Shown: in pieces, positions 50,787-59,807 of the stretch
Layout: every line of letters begins with the position of its first letter
How positions within the stretch are numbered: the first letter of the stretch is position 1
Origin: Nocardia brasiliensis ATCC 700358
GTDB taxonomy: Bacteria > Actinomycetota > Actinomycetes > Mycobacteriales > Mycobacteriaceae
Direction: 5' to 3'
DNA length: 64,000 nt
Assembly: GCF_000250675.2 (NCBI RefSeq)
Contig: NC_018681.1
Span: 4,340,001-4,404,000 of the forward strand
Translations under genes and position numbers: made by a program
Notes under the pieces: generated by a model
Databases searched by the model: none
Told to the model about the DNA's origin: nothing
Seen by the model: the letters and a program-made list of their open reading frames with translations, nothing else

Positions 50787-51674
50787 TCAACTGCTGGTGA
50801 GCTGCGTTTCCTGGGTCAGCAGCGCATCGCAGACGTCGAGCAGAATGCCGCGTAACTCGGCCGAACGGTCGGCCAGTGCCGACTGGGCTCTGGCGTACTC
50901 CGCGCGCCCGGCCGGCGTCTCGATGCGCACCGGGGCGTAGCCGTACTCAGACAGATCGTAGGGGCTGGCCCGCATATCGAGTTCGCGCGCGGCGCAGGCC
51001 AGCTCGAAGCAGTCCAGCATCAGCTGGGACGAGACCAGCGGGGCCAGTTTGAAACTCCACTTGTAGAGGTCCATGTTCGCGTGCAGACAGCCGGGCTGCT
51101 CCCGGCGCAGCTGATCGGCGCGGGTGAGCGGTTCGGCATTGCGGCCCACCGCCGCCGGGGTGAAGAAGCGGAACGCGTCGAAATGGGTGCAGCGCAACGA
51201 CATCGACTCGACGACGGCGTCGGTGCCCGCGCGGCCGAGCCGCAGCGGCACCTGCTGGTGCCGGATGTCGTCGGTGCGGTAGACCATCGCCCACTCGTGC
51301 AGCCCGAAGCAGGACAGCTGAGCGGGACGAGCCGCGGTGGCGCGCAACAACTTCGCGATGAACTCGAGGGTGTCGCGGCGGCGCGTGAGATACCCGGGGT
51401 CGGCGGTGTGCGCCGCGCCGACCCGGTGGTAGCCGCGGGCGCCGTCGTACTCGCGGGCGCCCGCCAGTGTGACGCCGAAGCCGGGATGCCAGCGGCGCAA
51501 CTGCGCGGGTTTGTGCCCGTAGTAGGTGAACAAGAAATCGATCACCGGATGCGTCGAACCCGACGCGCGCCGTTCGAGATACGGGCCCACCAGCGCATCG
51601 AGGCGGTCGAGGTGCGCGGCCGCCCGGGCGCGCCACTCGTGCTCGGCGAGCACCGCCGTCGCCCCCGTGCTCAT
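50787..51674 (-). CDS. Conserved actinobacterial protein, usually annotated as 3-methyladenine DNA glycosylase
   Basis: The 295-residue protein begins with LAEHEWRARAAAHLDRLDALVGPYLERR and contains HPVIDFLFTYYGHKPAQLRRWHPGFGV, GYLTRRRDTLEFIAKLLRAT and LHANMDLYKWSFKLAPLV. I recall this family being labelled 3-methyladenine DNA glycosylase in actinobacteria, but none of the classical glycosylase folds (HhH-GPD, AAG) is visible, so the function is uncertain. It has no signal peptide. It lies 31 bases upstream of the CorC-like gene stop and probably has its own promoter. Confidence 0.7.
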   Translation of the reverse strand: MSTGATAVLAEHEWRARAAAHLDRLDALVGPYLERRASGSTHPVIDFLFTYYGHKPAQLRRWHPGFGVTLAGAREYDGARGYHRVGAAHTADPGYLTRRRDTLEFIAKLLRATAARPAQLSCFGLHEWAMVYRTDDIRHQQVPLRLGRAGTDAVVESMSLRCTHFDAFRFFTPAAVGRNAEPLTRADQLRREQPGCLHANMDLYKWSFKLAPLVSSQLMLDCFELACAARELDMRASPYDLSEYGYAPVRIETPAGRAEYARAQSALADRSAELRGILLDVCDALLTQETQLTSS

Positions 51675-51705
51675 CGCCGAACCCCGAAAATGCCGTACCG
51701 CGAAC

Positions 51706-52770
51706 TCATTCGATGATCCGGTGCGTCCCGTCGCGGACTGTGCCGACGAACTCCTCCACCAGATCCTCCAACGCCACGATGCCCGTGGTGTTGCCGCGGG
51801 TGTCCACGACGCGCCCCAGGTGACTGTTGGTGCGCCGCAACCGGGCCAGCGCCTCGTACAGCGGTGTGTGCATGCTGACGGTCGGCAACGGCCGGATATC
51901 GGTGCGGGGTATCGGCGTCTCCGGCCCCGCCGTCTCGTCGGCGACCTTGTCCAGCACGTCCTTGACGTGCAGGTAACCGACCAGCGAACCGTCGCTCGCC
52001 TGGACCGGGTAGCGGGAGAAACCGGTTTCGGCGACCGCGGATTCGATATCGCCGAGCGTGGTTCCGCTGCCCCGCAACGGCACTGTGCGGGTGGTCGCGA
52101 GCGACACCATCACATCGGTGACCACGCGGTCGCTGGTGCCGAGCGCCTGGGTGAGCCGGCGGTGCTCCTCCTCGTCGAGCAGGCCCTCCGAGCGGGATTC
52201 GCCGATCATCTCGGCGAGTTCGACGGAGGAGACGGTCGCCTCCAGCTCGTCCTTGGGCTCGATCCGGAACATGCGCAACGTGAGGTTCGCGGCCAGGTTG
52301 TAGACCGCGATGAGCGGACGCGCCAGGCGCAACCACATCAGGTGCACCGGAACCAGCAGCAGGGCACTGCGTTCCGGACCCGCCAGCGCGATGTTCTTCG
52401 GAATCATCTCGCCGAACAGGATGTGCAGGATCACCACGATGGCGAGCGCGATCGCGAAAGCCACCGGGTGCAACAGCTGTTCGGGCAAGCCGAGGAACTC
52501 GAACGGGCCCTCCAGCAGATGCGCGACCGCCGGCTCGCCGACCCGGCCGAGCAGGATCGAGCAGATGGTGATGCCGAGCTGTGCCGCGGCGAGCATCATC
52601 GACAGGTTCTCGCCTGCCCGAATCACGGTGTTGGCGTTGCGTTTTCCCTGCGCTGCCAGTGCTTCGAGCCGGTCCCGGCGGGCCGAGATCAAGGCGAATT
52701 CCGCAGCGACGAAGAAGGCGTTACTGGCGAGCAGCACCACGGTGAGCAGCACGCCGAACAGGTCACCCAT
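51706..52770 (-). CDS. CNNM/HlyC-CorC family membrane protein (second of pair)
   Basis: The 354-residue protein has a DUF21 membrane domain (VLLTVVLLASNAFFVAAEFALISARRDRLEAL; the FGEMIPKNIALAGPER signature) and a CBS pair (LATTRTVPLRGSGTTLGDIESAVAETGFSRYPV and VVDTRGNTTGIVALEDLVEE). It lacks the C-terminal CorC_HlyC domain present in its neighbour. The ATG overlaps the preceding gene by eight bases, so the two are translationally coupled, as for the homologous pair Rv1841c/Rv1842c in M. tuberculosis. DUF21 proteins are linked to Mg2+ and other divalent cation efflux. Confidence 0.9.
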   Translation of the reverse strand: MGDLFGVLLTVVLLASNAFFVAAEFALISARRDRLEALAAQGKRNANTVIRAGENLSMMLAAAQLGITICSILLGRVGEPAVAHLLEGPFEFLGLPEQLLHPVAFAIALAIVVILHILFGEMIPKNIALAGPERSALLLVPVHLMWLRLARPLIAVYNLAANLTLRMFRIEPKDELEATVSSVELAEMIGESRSEGLLDEEEHRRLTQALGTSDRVVTDVMVSLATTRTVPLRGSGTTLGDIESAVAETGFSRYPVQASDGSLVGYLHVKDVLDKVADETAGPETPIPRTDIRPLPTVSMHTPLYEALARLRRTNSHLGRVVDTRGNTTGIVALEDLVEEFVGTVRDGTHRIIE

Positions 52771-54196
52771 GACTGTGCTCCTGTTCGCGATCCGCCGCCG
52801 TGCCGGACTCGGCTTCTTCGTGCTGGAAGCGCCGCAGCGCAAGCTCTTCCGGGGCGACCGGGATCAACCGGACCCGGTCGATGCGACGGCCGTCCATGCG
52901 TTCCACCCGGGCGATCCAGCCACCCGAAGCCGGGGAATCCTCCGAAGACCACTGCTGGGAACGGGGATTGGGCAAGAGCACCTCGTCGCCCGGCTCCGGG
53001 ATACGGCCGAGGCGGGTGAGCACCAGGCCGCCGAGCGTTTCGTATTCGCCCTCGGGCGCGTCGTATCCGGTGGCCCGCGAGACCTCGTCGATGCGCAGCA
53101 GACCCGAGCAGTCCCAGCCGTCGGAGACGCGGCGCACGTCGAGTTCTTCCTCGTCGTGCTCGTCGCGGACGTCGCCGAGGATCTCCTCGATGATGTCCTC
53201 CATGGTGACGATGCCCGCGGTGCCGCCGTATTCGTCGACCACCAGCGCGACCTGCATGCCGTCGGCGCGGATTCGCTCCAGCACCTCGTCGCCGTCCAGG
53301 CTCGCGGGCACGATCGGCACGGGATGGGCCAGCATCTGCAGCGGGACGGTCCGCCGGACCCCCGCCGGATGGGTGAACGCCTGTTTGACGTGCACCACGC
53401 CGAGCGTGTTGTCCAGATCGCCGTCGATCACCGGGAATCGCGAGTAGCCGGTGCGGCCGGCGGCGTCGATGAGATCGGCGATCGTGTCGAGCTTGTCCAG
53501 CGATTCGATCTTCACCCGCGGCGTCATCAGTTCCTCGGCGCTGCGCTCACCGAACTGCAGGGAGCGGTCGATGACCTGCGCGGTGCGCGAGTCCAACGCG
53601 CCGCGCAGCGCGGACGTGCGGACCAGCGAGCCGAGTTCCTGCGGCGAACGCGCGGAACGCAATTCCTCGGCGGGTTCGACGCCGAAGCGGCGCACCACCC
53701 AGTTGGCGGTGTTGTTGAGGAAGTGGATCAGCCACTTGAACACCACGGAGAACGCGACCATCGGCGCTGCGGTGACGCGCGCGGTGGCCAGCGGTTTGGA
53801 GATGGCGATGTTCTTGGGCACCAGCTCGCCGTAGATCATCGACAGCGAGGTGGCCAGTACGAGCGCCAGCGCGAGCGAGAGGCCGCGGGCGGCGCCGTCG
53901 CTGAGCCCGAGGCCGGTGAACAGCGGATCGAGCAGCCGGGCGAGCACCGGTTCGGCGATATAGCCGGTGATCAGTGTGGTGATCGTGATGCCGAGCTGGG
54001 CGCCGGACAACTGGAACGAGAGCGTGCGATGCGCTTGGCGGACCATGCGGGCCCGCACGTCACCCTCGCGCGCGTGCGCTTCGACGGTGCTGCGTTCCAG
54101 GGCGGTGAGCGAGAATTCGGCGGCGACGAAGAGCGCCGTGCCTGCCGTGAGAGCGATGAATCCGAGCAAACTGAGCACGGTGAGCGCGACGGTCAT
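52763..54196 (-). CDS. CNNM/HlyC-CorC family membrane protein (first of pair)
   Basis: The 477-residue protein has a DUF21 domain (LLGFIALTAGTALFVAAEFSLTALER; IYGELVPKNIAISKP), a CBS pair (LMTPRVKIESLDKLDTIADLI and VALVVDEYGGTAGIVTMEDIIEEILG) and a C-terminal CorC_HlyC domain (GYDAPEGEYETLGGLVLTRLGRIPEPGDEV). It would act as a membrane divalent-cation transporter or its regulator with nucleotide sensing by CBS. ATG 54196 follows AGGTGG. Upstream is a 293-base leader with a long-range inverted repeat (54286-54340), then the guaB1 gene. The pair is the first block conserved with mycobacteria. Confidence 0.9.
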   Translation of the reverse strand: MTVALTVLSLLGFIALTAGTALFVAAEFSLTALERSTVEAHAREGDVRARMVRQAHRTLSFQLSGAQLGITITTLITGYIAEPVLARLLDPLFTGLGLSDGAARGLSLALALVLATSLSMIYGELVPKNIAISKPLATARVTAAPMVAFSVVFKWLIHFLNNTANWVVRRFGVEPAEELRSARSPQELGSLVRTSALRGALDSRTAQVIDRSLQFGERSAEELMTPRVKIESLDKLDTIADLIDAAGRTGYSRFPVIDGDLDNTLGVVHVKQAFTHPAGVRRTVPLQMLAHPVPIVPASLDGDEVLERIRADGMQVALVVDEYGGTAGIVTMEDIIEEILGDVRDEHDEEELDVRRVSDGWDCSGLLRIDEVSRATGYDAPEGEYETLGGLVLTRLGRIPEPGDEVLLPNPRSQQWSSEDSPASGGWIARVERMDGRRIDRVRLIPVAPEELALRRFQHEEAESGTAADREQEHSHG

Positions 54197-54285
54197 CGTC
54201 GGCACCACCTGATGGCCGGAGACCCGCCGATCGGGAATGGAGCTCGGACTCGGAGGACGCGGGGGAGTAGGAGGACGCCGGGTTT

Positions 54286-54340
54286 GTCACCCGGCTCGGT
54301 AGAGGAGCCCTCCTGTGCTGCGCCCTTGGACGCGGGTGAC
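54286..54340 (-). promoter_or_regulatory. Candidate structured leader upstream of the CorC-like pair
   Basis: GTCACCCG (54286-54293) and CGGGTGAC (54333-54340) are perfect complements enclosing 39 bases that contain a GAGGAGCCCTCCTC-like inner dyad at about 54303-54314. It lies 90-144 bases upstream of the first CorC-like ATG, where a metal-responsive leader would be placed. It does not match the M-box consensus as I know it. The alternative is a protein-binding site. Confidence 0.45.
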
Positions 54341-54399
54341 AACTGGATCCTTTCGCGAAGCCGGTGATGTGCTGCCGGAGGCCGGCAACCCCCATGTTA

Positions 54400-54428
54400 C
54401 CGGCCCACGTCGTGGACGCGTGGGCCGG
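54400..54428 (-). terminator. Hairpin 2 downstream of guaB1
   Basis: A perfect 10-bp stem CCGGCCCACG/CGTGGGCCGG with a 9-base loop. It is the second of two hairpins in the leftward transcript after guaB1 and is followed on the minus strand by TAACATG. Confidence 0.65.
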
Positions 54429-54435
54429 TGGGTGT

Positions 54436-54467
54436 CCCGGCACGGGCGTGTCGGACGCCGTGCCGGG
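54436..54467 (-). terminator. Hairpin 1 downstream of guaB1
   Basis: A 9-bp perfect stem CCCGGCACG/CGTGCCGGG with a 14-base loop, beginning 23 bases after the guaB1 stop. With the hairpin at 54400-54428 it gives a tandem intrinsic-terminator arrangement without T-runs. Confidence 0.65.
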
Positions 54468-54489
54468 CAGGTGGATCAGGAAACGGCGT

Positions 54490-55926
54490 TCACCAACCGC
54501 TGGGCAGCGGCCGGCCCTCGGCGAACCCGGCGGCCGACTGCACACCGAGCACGGCCTTGTCGTGCAATTCCGCGAGACTGCGCGCGCCCGCGTAGGTGCA
54601 CGCACTGCGCACGCCGGAGCAGATGTGGTCGATCAGGTCCTCGACACCGGGGCGTTCGGGGTCCAGCCGCATCCGCGAGCTGGAGATGCCCTCCTCGAAC
54701 AGCGCCTTGCGGGCCCGGTCGAAGCCGCTGTCGGAGGCGGTGCGAGCGGCCACCGCGCGCTTGGAGGCCATACCGAAGCTTTCCTTGTACGCGTTGCCGT
54801 CGCGGTCGACGCGCAGATCGCCCGGGGACTCGTAGGTGCCGGCGAACCAGGAGCCGATCATCACGTTGGACGCGCCCGCGGCCAGCGCGAGGGCGACGTC
54901 GCGCGGGTGCCGCACGCCGCCGTCGGCCCAGATGTGCACGCCGAGTTCCTTTGCGGCGGCGGCGCATTCGGCCACCGCGGAGAACTGCGGGCGACCGACG
55001 CCGGTCATCATGCGGGTGGTGCACATGGCGCCCGGGCCGACCCCGACCTTGATGATGTCGGCGCCCGCGGCGGCCAGGTCGCGGGTGCCCTGCGCGGAGA
55101 CCACGTTGCCCGCCACCAGCGGCACGCCGAGGGCGAGATCGCGCACGGCGCTGAGGGATTCGAGCATCTTGGCCTGGTGGCCGTGCGCGGTGTCCATGAC
55201 CAGCACGTCGGCGCCGGCGTCGACGAGGGCCTTGGCCTTGGCGACCACGTCGCCGTTGATGCCGACCGCGGCGGCGACGCGCAGCTGGTTGCGGTCGTCG
55301 ACGGCGGGCTGGTAGATCCCGGCGCGCACCGAGCCGGTGCGGGTCATCACGCCGGCCAGGGTGCCGTCCGCGGCGGTGAGCACCGCGAGCTGGGCATGCT
55401 TGGCCTCGAGCAGTTCGAAGATGTCGCGCGGCGAGGTGCTGACCGGGGCCTGGACGAAATCGGTGATCGCGACGTCCCGCAGCCGGGCGAAGCGGTCGAC
55501 ATCGGTGCACGAGGCCTCGGTGACGACGCCGACCGGGCGGCCCGCGTCGACCACGACCACGGCGCCGTGGGCGCGCTTGTGCATCAAGGCGACGGCCTCG
55601 GACACCGAGCGCTCCGGGTCGAGGGTGACCGGGGTGTCGGCGGTGAGCGAGCGGCTCTTGACGAAGGCGATGGTGTCGGCGGCCGCGCTGATCGGCAGAT
55701 CCTGCGGCAACACGACGATGCCGCCGCGACGGGCGACGGTCTCGGCCATCCGACGTCCCGCGACCGCGGTCATATTGGCCACGACGATGGGAATGGTGGT
55801 GCCGGTGCCGTCGACGGTGGAGAGGTCGACATCGAACCTGGAGGCGACGTCCGTCCGATTGGGGACGAGAAAGATGTCGTCGTAGGTCAGGTCATACGGC
55901 GGCTGATGGCCAGGGAGAAACTGCAC
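54490..55926 (-). CDS. guaB1: GuaB1-family protein (GMP reductase / IMPDH-related, with CBS domains)
   Basis: The 478-residue protein has the IMPDH/GMP-reductase (beta/alpha)8 barrel: LTYDDIFLVPNRTDVASRFDVDL, the Gly-rich phosphate loop and the catalytic cysteine in GVGPGAMCTTRMMTGVG, and IWADGGVRHPRDVALALAAGASNVMIG. A CBS pair lies in an insertion (around residues 95-210, RSLTADTPVTLDPERSVSEAVAL). The IMPDH flap is of the shortened GuaB1 type. The mycobacterial orthologue Rv1843c, neighbour of the same CorC-like pair, is reported to act as a GMP reductase rather than IMPDH, converting GMP to IMP in purine salvage with nucleotide control through CBS. Confidence 0.9.
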   Translation of the reverse strand: MQFLPGHQPPYDLTYDDIFLVPNRTDVASRFDVDLSTVDGTGTTIPIVVANMTAVAGRRMAETVARRGGIVVLPQDLPISAAADTIAFVKSRSLTADTPVTLDPERSVSEAVALMHKRAHGAVVVVDAGRPVGVVTEASCTDVDRFARLRDVAITDFVQAPVSTSPRDIFELLEAKHAQLAVLTAADGTLAGVMTRTGSVRAGIYQPAVDDRNQLRVAAAVGINGDVVAKAKALVDAGADVLVMDTAHGHQAKMLESLSAVRDLALGVPLVAGNVVSAQGTRDLAAAGADIIKVGVGPGAMCTTRMMTGVGRPQFSAVAECAAAAKELGVHIWADGGVRHPRDVALALAAGASNVMIGSWFAGTYESPGDLRVDRDGNAYKESFGMASKRAVAARTASDSGFDRARKALFEEGISSSRMRLDPERPGVEDLIDHICSGVRSACTYAGARSLAELHDKAVLGVQSAAGFAEGRPLPSGW

Positions 55927-56050
55927 TTAACCGATGATAACCAAGTCCGGGCGGTGGTGCGCAATCCGCCGGCATTCGGCCGAGACGAACCTCACAGCCC
56001 GCGGCTCGGGCGTGTCGCGGTGCGTCCGGGCGGTGTGAGCTGTGCCTGGG

Positions 56051-56896
56051 TCAGGCGGCCGCCTGCGCGCGCGACAGGCTGATCGTCGCGACGCACATGA
56101 CGAGCACGGCCAGCGCGGTGACCAGCAACCCGAAACCGTTGGTGCGGAAGCGTTCGTCGAGCACGGTGACGCCGACGAAGGCCGCCGCGAGCGGCTCGGC
56201 GATGGTGACCGCGGGCAGCGATGCCGCGAGCGAACCGGCCTGGAATGCCTTCTGCTGTAGGTAGACCCCGGTGATCCCGGCGGCGACCAGCGCCCAGGTC
56301 TGCCAGCTGGTCAGCACCTCGAGCAGGCCGTGTTCGAACAGATCCGTGACGTACGAGGTGAGCGCGGCGGCCAAGCCGTAGAGCGCACCACTCGCGGCGC
56401 CGAGCAACAGTGCGCGCCTGCCGGTATCGGCCGATCGAAGGCCGATACCGACCGCGCTGCCGACCAGGGCCACCAGAGCGATCAACGGGATCAGCCAATC
56501 ACGCAGCGGCGCAGTGGTATTCCCCTCGGACGGGTTGCCGACGACCAGAAAGACGACCAGCGCGCCCACCAGCGCGAGCGCGATCGCCCAGGTGCGGGCC
56601 GAGATTCGGCGTTCGTTCAGCCGTGCGGCCAGCGGCAGCGCGAACACCAAGGCGCTCACCAGGATCGGCTGCACGAGCAGCACCGCGCCAAGGGCGAGCG
56701 CGGCCACCTGCATCGCGTAACCGCCGATATCGCCGACCACACCGGCCCACCACCGCGGATTGCTCAGCAGCGCACGGACGAGCGGCACCTCGTCGGGCAC
56801 CGCCGCGGCCGCCCGCTGCTGCGCCACCGCCGCCACCGCGAAGAACAGCGCGGCGAGCAGTGCGCAGGCGACGGCGCCCGCCGGATGGCCGGTCAC
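56051..56896 (-). CDS. DMT-superfamily (EamA-like) transporter
   Basis: The 281-residue membrane protein has 9-10 hydrophobic segments in two similar halves (LLAALFFAVAAVAQQRAA at the start and AGITGVYLQQKAFQAGSLAASLPAVTIAEPLAAAFVGV in the second half), as in DMT/EamA exporters. A GTG start at 56896 comes five bases after the helicase stop, so the two are an operon. The inner glycines and the EPLAAAFVGV motif match the drug/metabolite transporter type. The substrate is unknown. Confidence 0.83.
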   Translation of the reverse strand: MTGHPAGAVACALLAALFFAVAAVAQQRAAAAVPDEVPLVRALLSNPRWWAGVVGDIGGYAMQVAALALGAVLLVQPILVSALVFALPLAARLNERRISARTWAIALALVGALVVFLVVGNPSEGNTTAPLRDWLIPLIALVALVGSAVGIGLRSADTGRRALLLGAASGALYGLAAALTSYVTDLFEHGLLEVLTSWQTWALVAAGITGVYLQQKAFQAGSLAASLPAVTIAEPLAAAFVGVTVLDERFRTNGFGLLVTALAVLVMCVATISLSRAQAAA

Positions 56897-56901
56897 GAGC
56901 G

Positions 56902-58644
56902 CTAGTTTGCCCCGTGATTGCGGGTGCTCGGCGCACGTTCCGGGCGCACGGCGCGTCGCCGTGCCCTGCCGGGCGTGTCGCCGGTGCTGTTGCCGCCGGA
57001 CCGGGCACCGGTGCCCGCGAATCCGGCCGCGCCCGCGGTAGTGCGGCCCGCGCTCGCGGGTGCGGCACCACGACCTGCGCCGATCTTGGCCGAGGCCGCG
57101 CCGCGGCCGGTGGACCCGCCGCGCGCAGCCGCGCCACGCCCGGTGGCACCCGCGTTGGCGCGGGTCGTGCCGTCGTCACGTCGCGTGAAACCCTTGCCGG
57201 AGCCTTCGTTCCGGCTGTTGTTCGTCCCGCCGGACGTCGCGTCGTCGCGGAAACCCTTGGCGGCACCGGCACTCCGGCCGCCCGTGCCGCGCCCCGAGCC
57301 GGCGCCAGAGCGGCCGGCACGGGCCGGACGGCCCGCGGGGTCGGCGGCGCCGGAACGGCGGCCTGTGGCGCCGGAACGCCGTCGTCCGGTGGTCGAACCG
57401 CCTTCCGCCGCAGCCTGCTTCGGCGGTGCAGGCGCGGCGACCGGAACGCCGGAGGGCTGACGCGCGCCGGTGATCTCGATCAGGGTGCGGTCGCCGGGGC
57501 GCACCGCGATGCCCTTGATGTCGACGCCGGCTTTGCGGGTCATCGATTCGACGTCGCGCCGCTCCTCGTCCATCACCAGCGTGACGACCACGCCGTCCTC
57601 GCCGGCCCGCGCGGTCCGGCCCGCGCGATGCAGGTAGGCCTTCGACTCGGCGGGCGGATCGACGTGCACCACAAGGGAAATGCCGTCGACGTGGATGCCG
57701 CGCGCGGCGACGTCGGTGGTGACCAGCACCGGCACCGAGCCGTCGGCGAAGGCCGCGAGCGTGCGGGTCCGGTTGTTCTGCGCCTTGCCGCCGTGCAGCG
57801 CACCGGCCGGGATACCGACCCCGCGCAGCTGCTTGGCCAGCCGGTCCGCGCCGTGCTTGGTGCGGACGAACATGATGGTCAGGCCCTCGCGCGCGGCGAT
57901 CTCGGACGCGACGGCGCGCTTGGCGAGCTTGTCGCGCACGAAGAGCAGGTGGTGGGTCATCGTCGCGACCGACGCGGCGGGCGGCGCGGTCGAATGCGTG
58001 ACGGGCGAGCGCAGGTAGCGCTTGACGAGCTTGTCCACCTCGCCGTCCAGTGTGGCCGAGAACAGCAGGCGCTGGCCGTCTTTCGGGGTCTGGTCGAGCA
58101 GCTTGGTGACCTGCGGCAGGAAGCCCATGTCGGCCATGTGATCGGCCTCGTCGAGGGCGGTGATCCGCACGTCGGCGAGCGAGGCGGAGCGCTGCATCAC
58201 CAGATCGGCGAGGCGGCCGGGGGTGGCGATCAGCAGATCGACGCCGCGGGCGAGGCGGTCGGCCTGCCGCTTGATCGGCGCGCCGCCGACCACCGAGGCG
58301 ACCCGCAGGCCGAGCGCGAGCGCCGGTGCGTCCAGCGCACGTTCGATCTGCGCGGCCAGCTCACGGGTGGGCACGAGCACCAGACCGCGCGGGCGGCCGG
58401 GCTGAGAGGCGGCGCCGGCGAGGCGGGCCAGCATGGGCAGTCCGAAGGCGAGGGTCTTGCCGGATCCGGTCGGGCCGCGGCCGAGCACATCCTTGCCCGC
58501 CAGGGCGTCCGGCACCGTTGCGGCCTGAATGGGGAACGGTGCCTCGATGCCGTCGCGCCGCAGTGCCTGTACGAGCACGGCGGGCAGGCCCAGGTCCGTA
58601 AATGACACGGTGGGCGCCGCGGCGACGGTGGTCGAGGGGGTCAC
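56902..58644 (-). CDS. DEAD-box RNA helicase with Arg/Gly-rich tail
   Basis: The 580-residue protein has the DEAD-box motifs: Q motif (FPIQAATVPDAL), GRGPTGSGKTLAF, PTRELAAQIE, DEADHMADMGF, SATLD, TDVAARGIHV and HRAGRTARAG. After about residue 390 comes a long low-complexity tail rich in Arg, Gly, Ala and Ser (RRRSGATGRRSGAADP and so on), an RGG-like RNA-binding region of about 160 residues. A role in RNA unwinding or ribosome assembly under stress is likely. GTG at 58644 is preferred since the upstream extension is not conserved. The DMT transporter follows by five bases. Confidence 0.92.
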   Translation of the reverse strand: MTPSTTVAAAPTVSFTDLGLPAVLVQALRRDGIEAPFPIQAATVPDALAGKDVLGRGPTGSGKTLAFGLPMLARLAGAASQPGRPRGLVLVPTRELAAQIERALDAPALALGLRVASVVGGAPIKRQADRLARGVDLLIATPGRLADLVMQRSASLADVRITALDEADHMADMGFLPQVTKLLDQTPKDGQRLLFSATLDGEVDKLVKRYLRSPVTHSTAPPAASVATMTHHLLFVRDKLAKRAVASEIAAREGLTIMFVRTKHGADRLAKQLRGVGIPAGALHGGKAQNNRTRTLAAFADGSVPVLVTTDVAARGIHVDGISLVVHVDPPAESKAYLHRAGRTARAGEDGVVVTLVMDEERRDVESMTRKAGVDIKGIAVRPGDRTLIEITGARQPSGVPVAAPAPPKQAAAEGGSTTGRRRSGATGRRSGAADPAGRPARAGRSGAGSGRGTGGRSAGAAKGFRDDATSGGTNNSRNEGSGKGFTRRDDGTTRANAGATGRGAAARGGSTGRGAASAKIGAGRGAAPASAGRTTAGAAGFAGTGARSGGNSTGDTPGRARRRAVRPERAPSTRNHGAN

Positions 58645-58828
58645 GAGTGGTGTGTGCCTTTCGTAAGACGGCGCGTTCGCAGGGCAGAACACGCTGTTCA
58701 GAGTGGGTCGGGGCGGTGCACGCTACGGTGCAGCGCGCGCTGCGGACAGAGGGTTTCAGGGTGCAGCGCGAAGGGGCGATGCGGCCGACCGTTCGGTAGG
58801 CCAAGTGTCCAGGATACGTCCCATGAGT

Positions 58829-59767
58829 TCAGCCGCGGAACAGCCGACTCAATTCGACCAGCCAAGGTACCGCGACGGCCATGGTCGGCACGACCAGAAT
58901 GGCCGCGGAACCGAGGTAGGCGGCGCTGGCGACGCGCACGTCCCCGATCCGCCCGGTCAGCCGCTGGATGCGGATGAGCGTGGTGGGTCCGCCCGCGGCG
59001 AGCGCGCCCTGCGGCGCGGTCGACTTGGAACAGGCGACGAGCGCGCGGGCCAGCGGTTTGGGGCCGGTCACCTTCACCGCGGAATCGTCGGCGAGCAGTT
59101 CGATCAGCAGTTTCACCGAACCGAGCGCCGCCTTGCTGCGCACCACCCGGGGAAACGCCTCGTGCACCGCGGTGAACGCCTCGAGCACCAGGTCGTGCCG
59201 GGCGCGCAGGTGCGAACGTTCGTGGCTGACGATCGCCGTGATCTCGGCGTCGTCCAGGTTGGTCAGCGTGCCCTCGCTGATCACCACGCGCTGGCGCAGG
59301 CCGGGCAGGCAGTAGGCGATCGGCTCGGTGGCGGCGAGCACGCGGATATCGGCGGCGCGCCGGTGCGGGCCGCTCTGGTCGAGCAGGTCGACGAGCATCC
59401 GGTGCCGGGCGCGACGCCGGCGGGTGTGCACACCGACCCGGACGATCGCGTAGATGAGCCGCGCACCGACCAGCAGTGTGAGCATGAACACGAAAACGTA
59501 GGCGAGCCACAACGGCAGACCGAGCGCGTCGATCTCTCGGGTGGGGGAGGTGGTGGGCCGGCCGTCCGAACCCGGTACGAGCAGTTCGGCCGCGATGGCC
59601 AGTCCGGAGCCGAACGCGCTGAGTACGGCGGCCAGCGCGATCGCCTGCCAGAGCACGACTGCTGCGCGGGGCGTCCGGTATGTCCAGGTCGCCCGGCTGA
59701 GCAGGGCCGGGGCAGGCCCCGCGAGAAGCAATGCGAGACCGGCGAATACCGGCGCGGTTGCGTTCAT
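58829..59767 (-). CDS. blaR: M56 family (BlaR1-type) membrane metallopeptidase
   Basis: The 312-residue protein has N-terminal membrane spans and the M56 core with HERSH in AIVSHERSHLRARHD (zinc HExxH) and the preceding AYCLPGLRQRVVISEG. It lacks the C-terminal penicillin-binding sensor domain of staphylococcal BlaR1, as do mycobacterial BlaR proteins. It follows the BlaI-type repressor gene by 40 bases and would cleave or trigger cleavage of BlaI on cell-envelope stress. In M. tuberculosis this is the Rv1845c position. The inducer is inferred rather than shown. Confidence 0.88.
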   Translation of the reverse strand: MNATAPVFAGLALLLAGPAPALLSRATWTYRTPRAAVVLWQAIALAAVLSAFGSGLAIAAELLVPGSDGRPTTSPTREIDALGLPLWLAYVFVFMLTLLVGARLIYAIVRVGVHTRRRRARHRMLVDLLDQSGPHRRAADIRVLAATEPIAYCLPGLRQRVVISEGTLTNLDDAEITAIVSHERSHLRARHDLVLEAFTAVHEAFPRVVRSKAALGSVKLLIELLADDSAVKVTGPKPLARALVACSKSTAPQGALAAGGPTTLIRIQRLTGRIGDVRVASAAYLGSAAILVVPTMAVAVPWLVELSRLFRG

Positions 59768-59807
59768 CGACTCAGCTCACTGCGTTGGGGGCAAGGTCGC
59801 GAGGAGT

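Noticed and set aside
54286..54340. M-box (ykoK) magnesium riboswitch
   Set aside because: Location is suitable, but I cannot find the conserved M-box core. I kept only a neutral structured-leader call.
52310..54367. 685-codon plus-strand frame opposite the CorC-like genes
   Set aside because: Gly/Arg/Ala/Val-rich shadow translation without motifs; the minus-strand genes have DUF21 and CBS domains.
55991..56039. CTCACA...TGTGAG inverted repeat downstream of the DMT gene
   Set aside because: Arms are only six bases with a 37-base loop. A chance match is likely, and no terminator was called.
54364..56082. 572-codon plus-strand frame opposite guaB1
   Set aside because: Low-complexity His/Gly/Val-rich translation; guaB1 on the minus strand has the catalytic cysteine loop.
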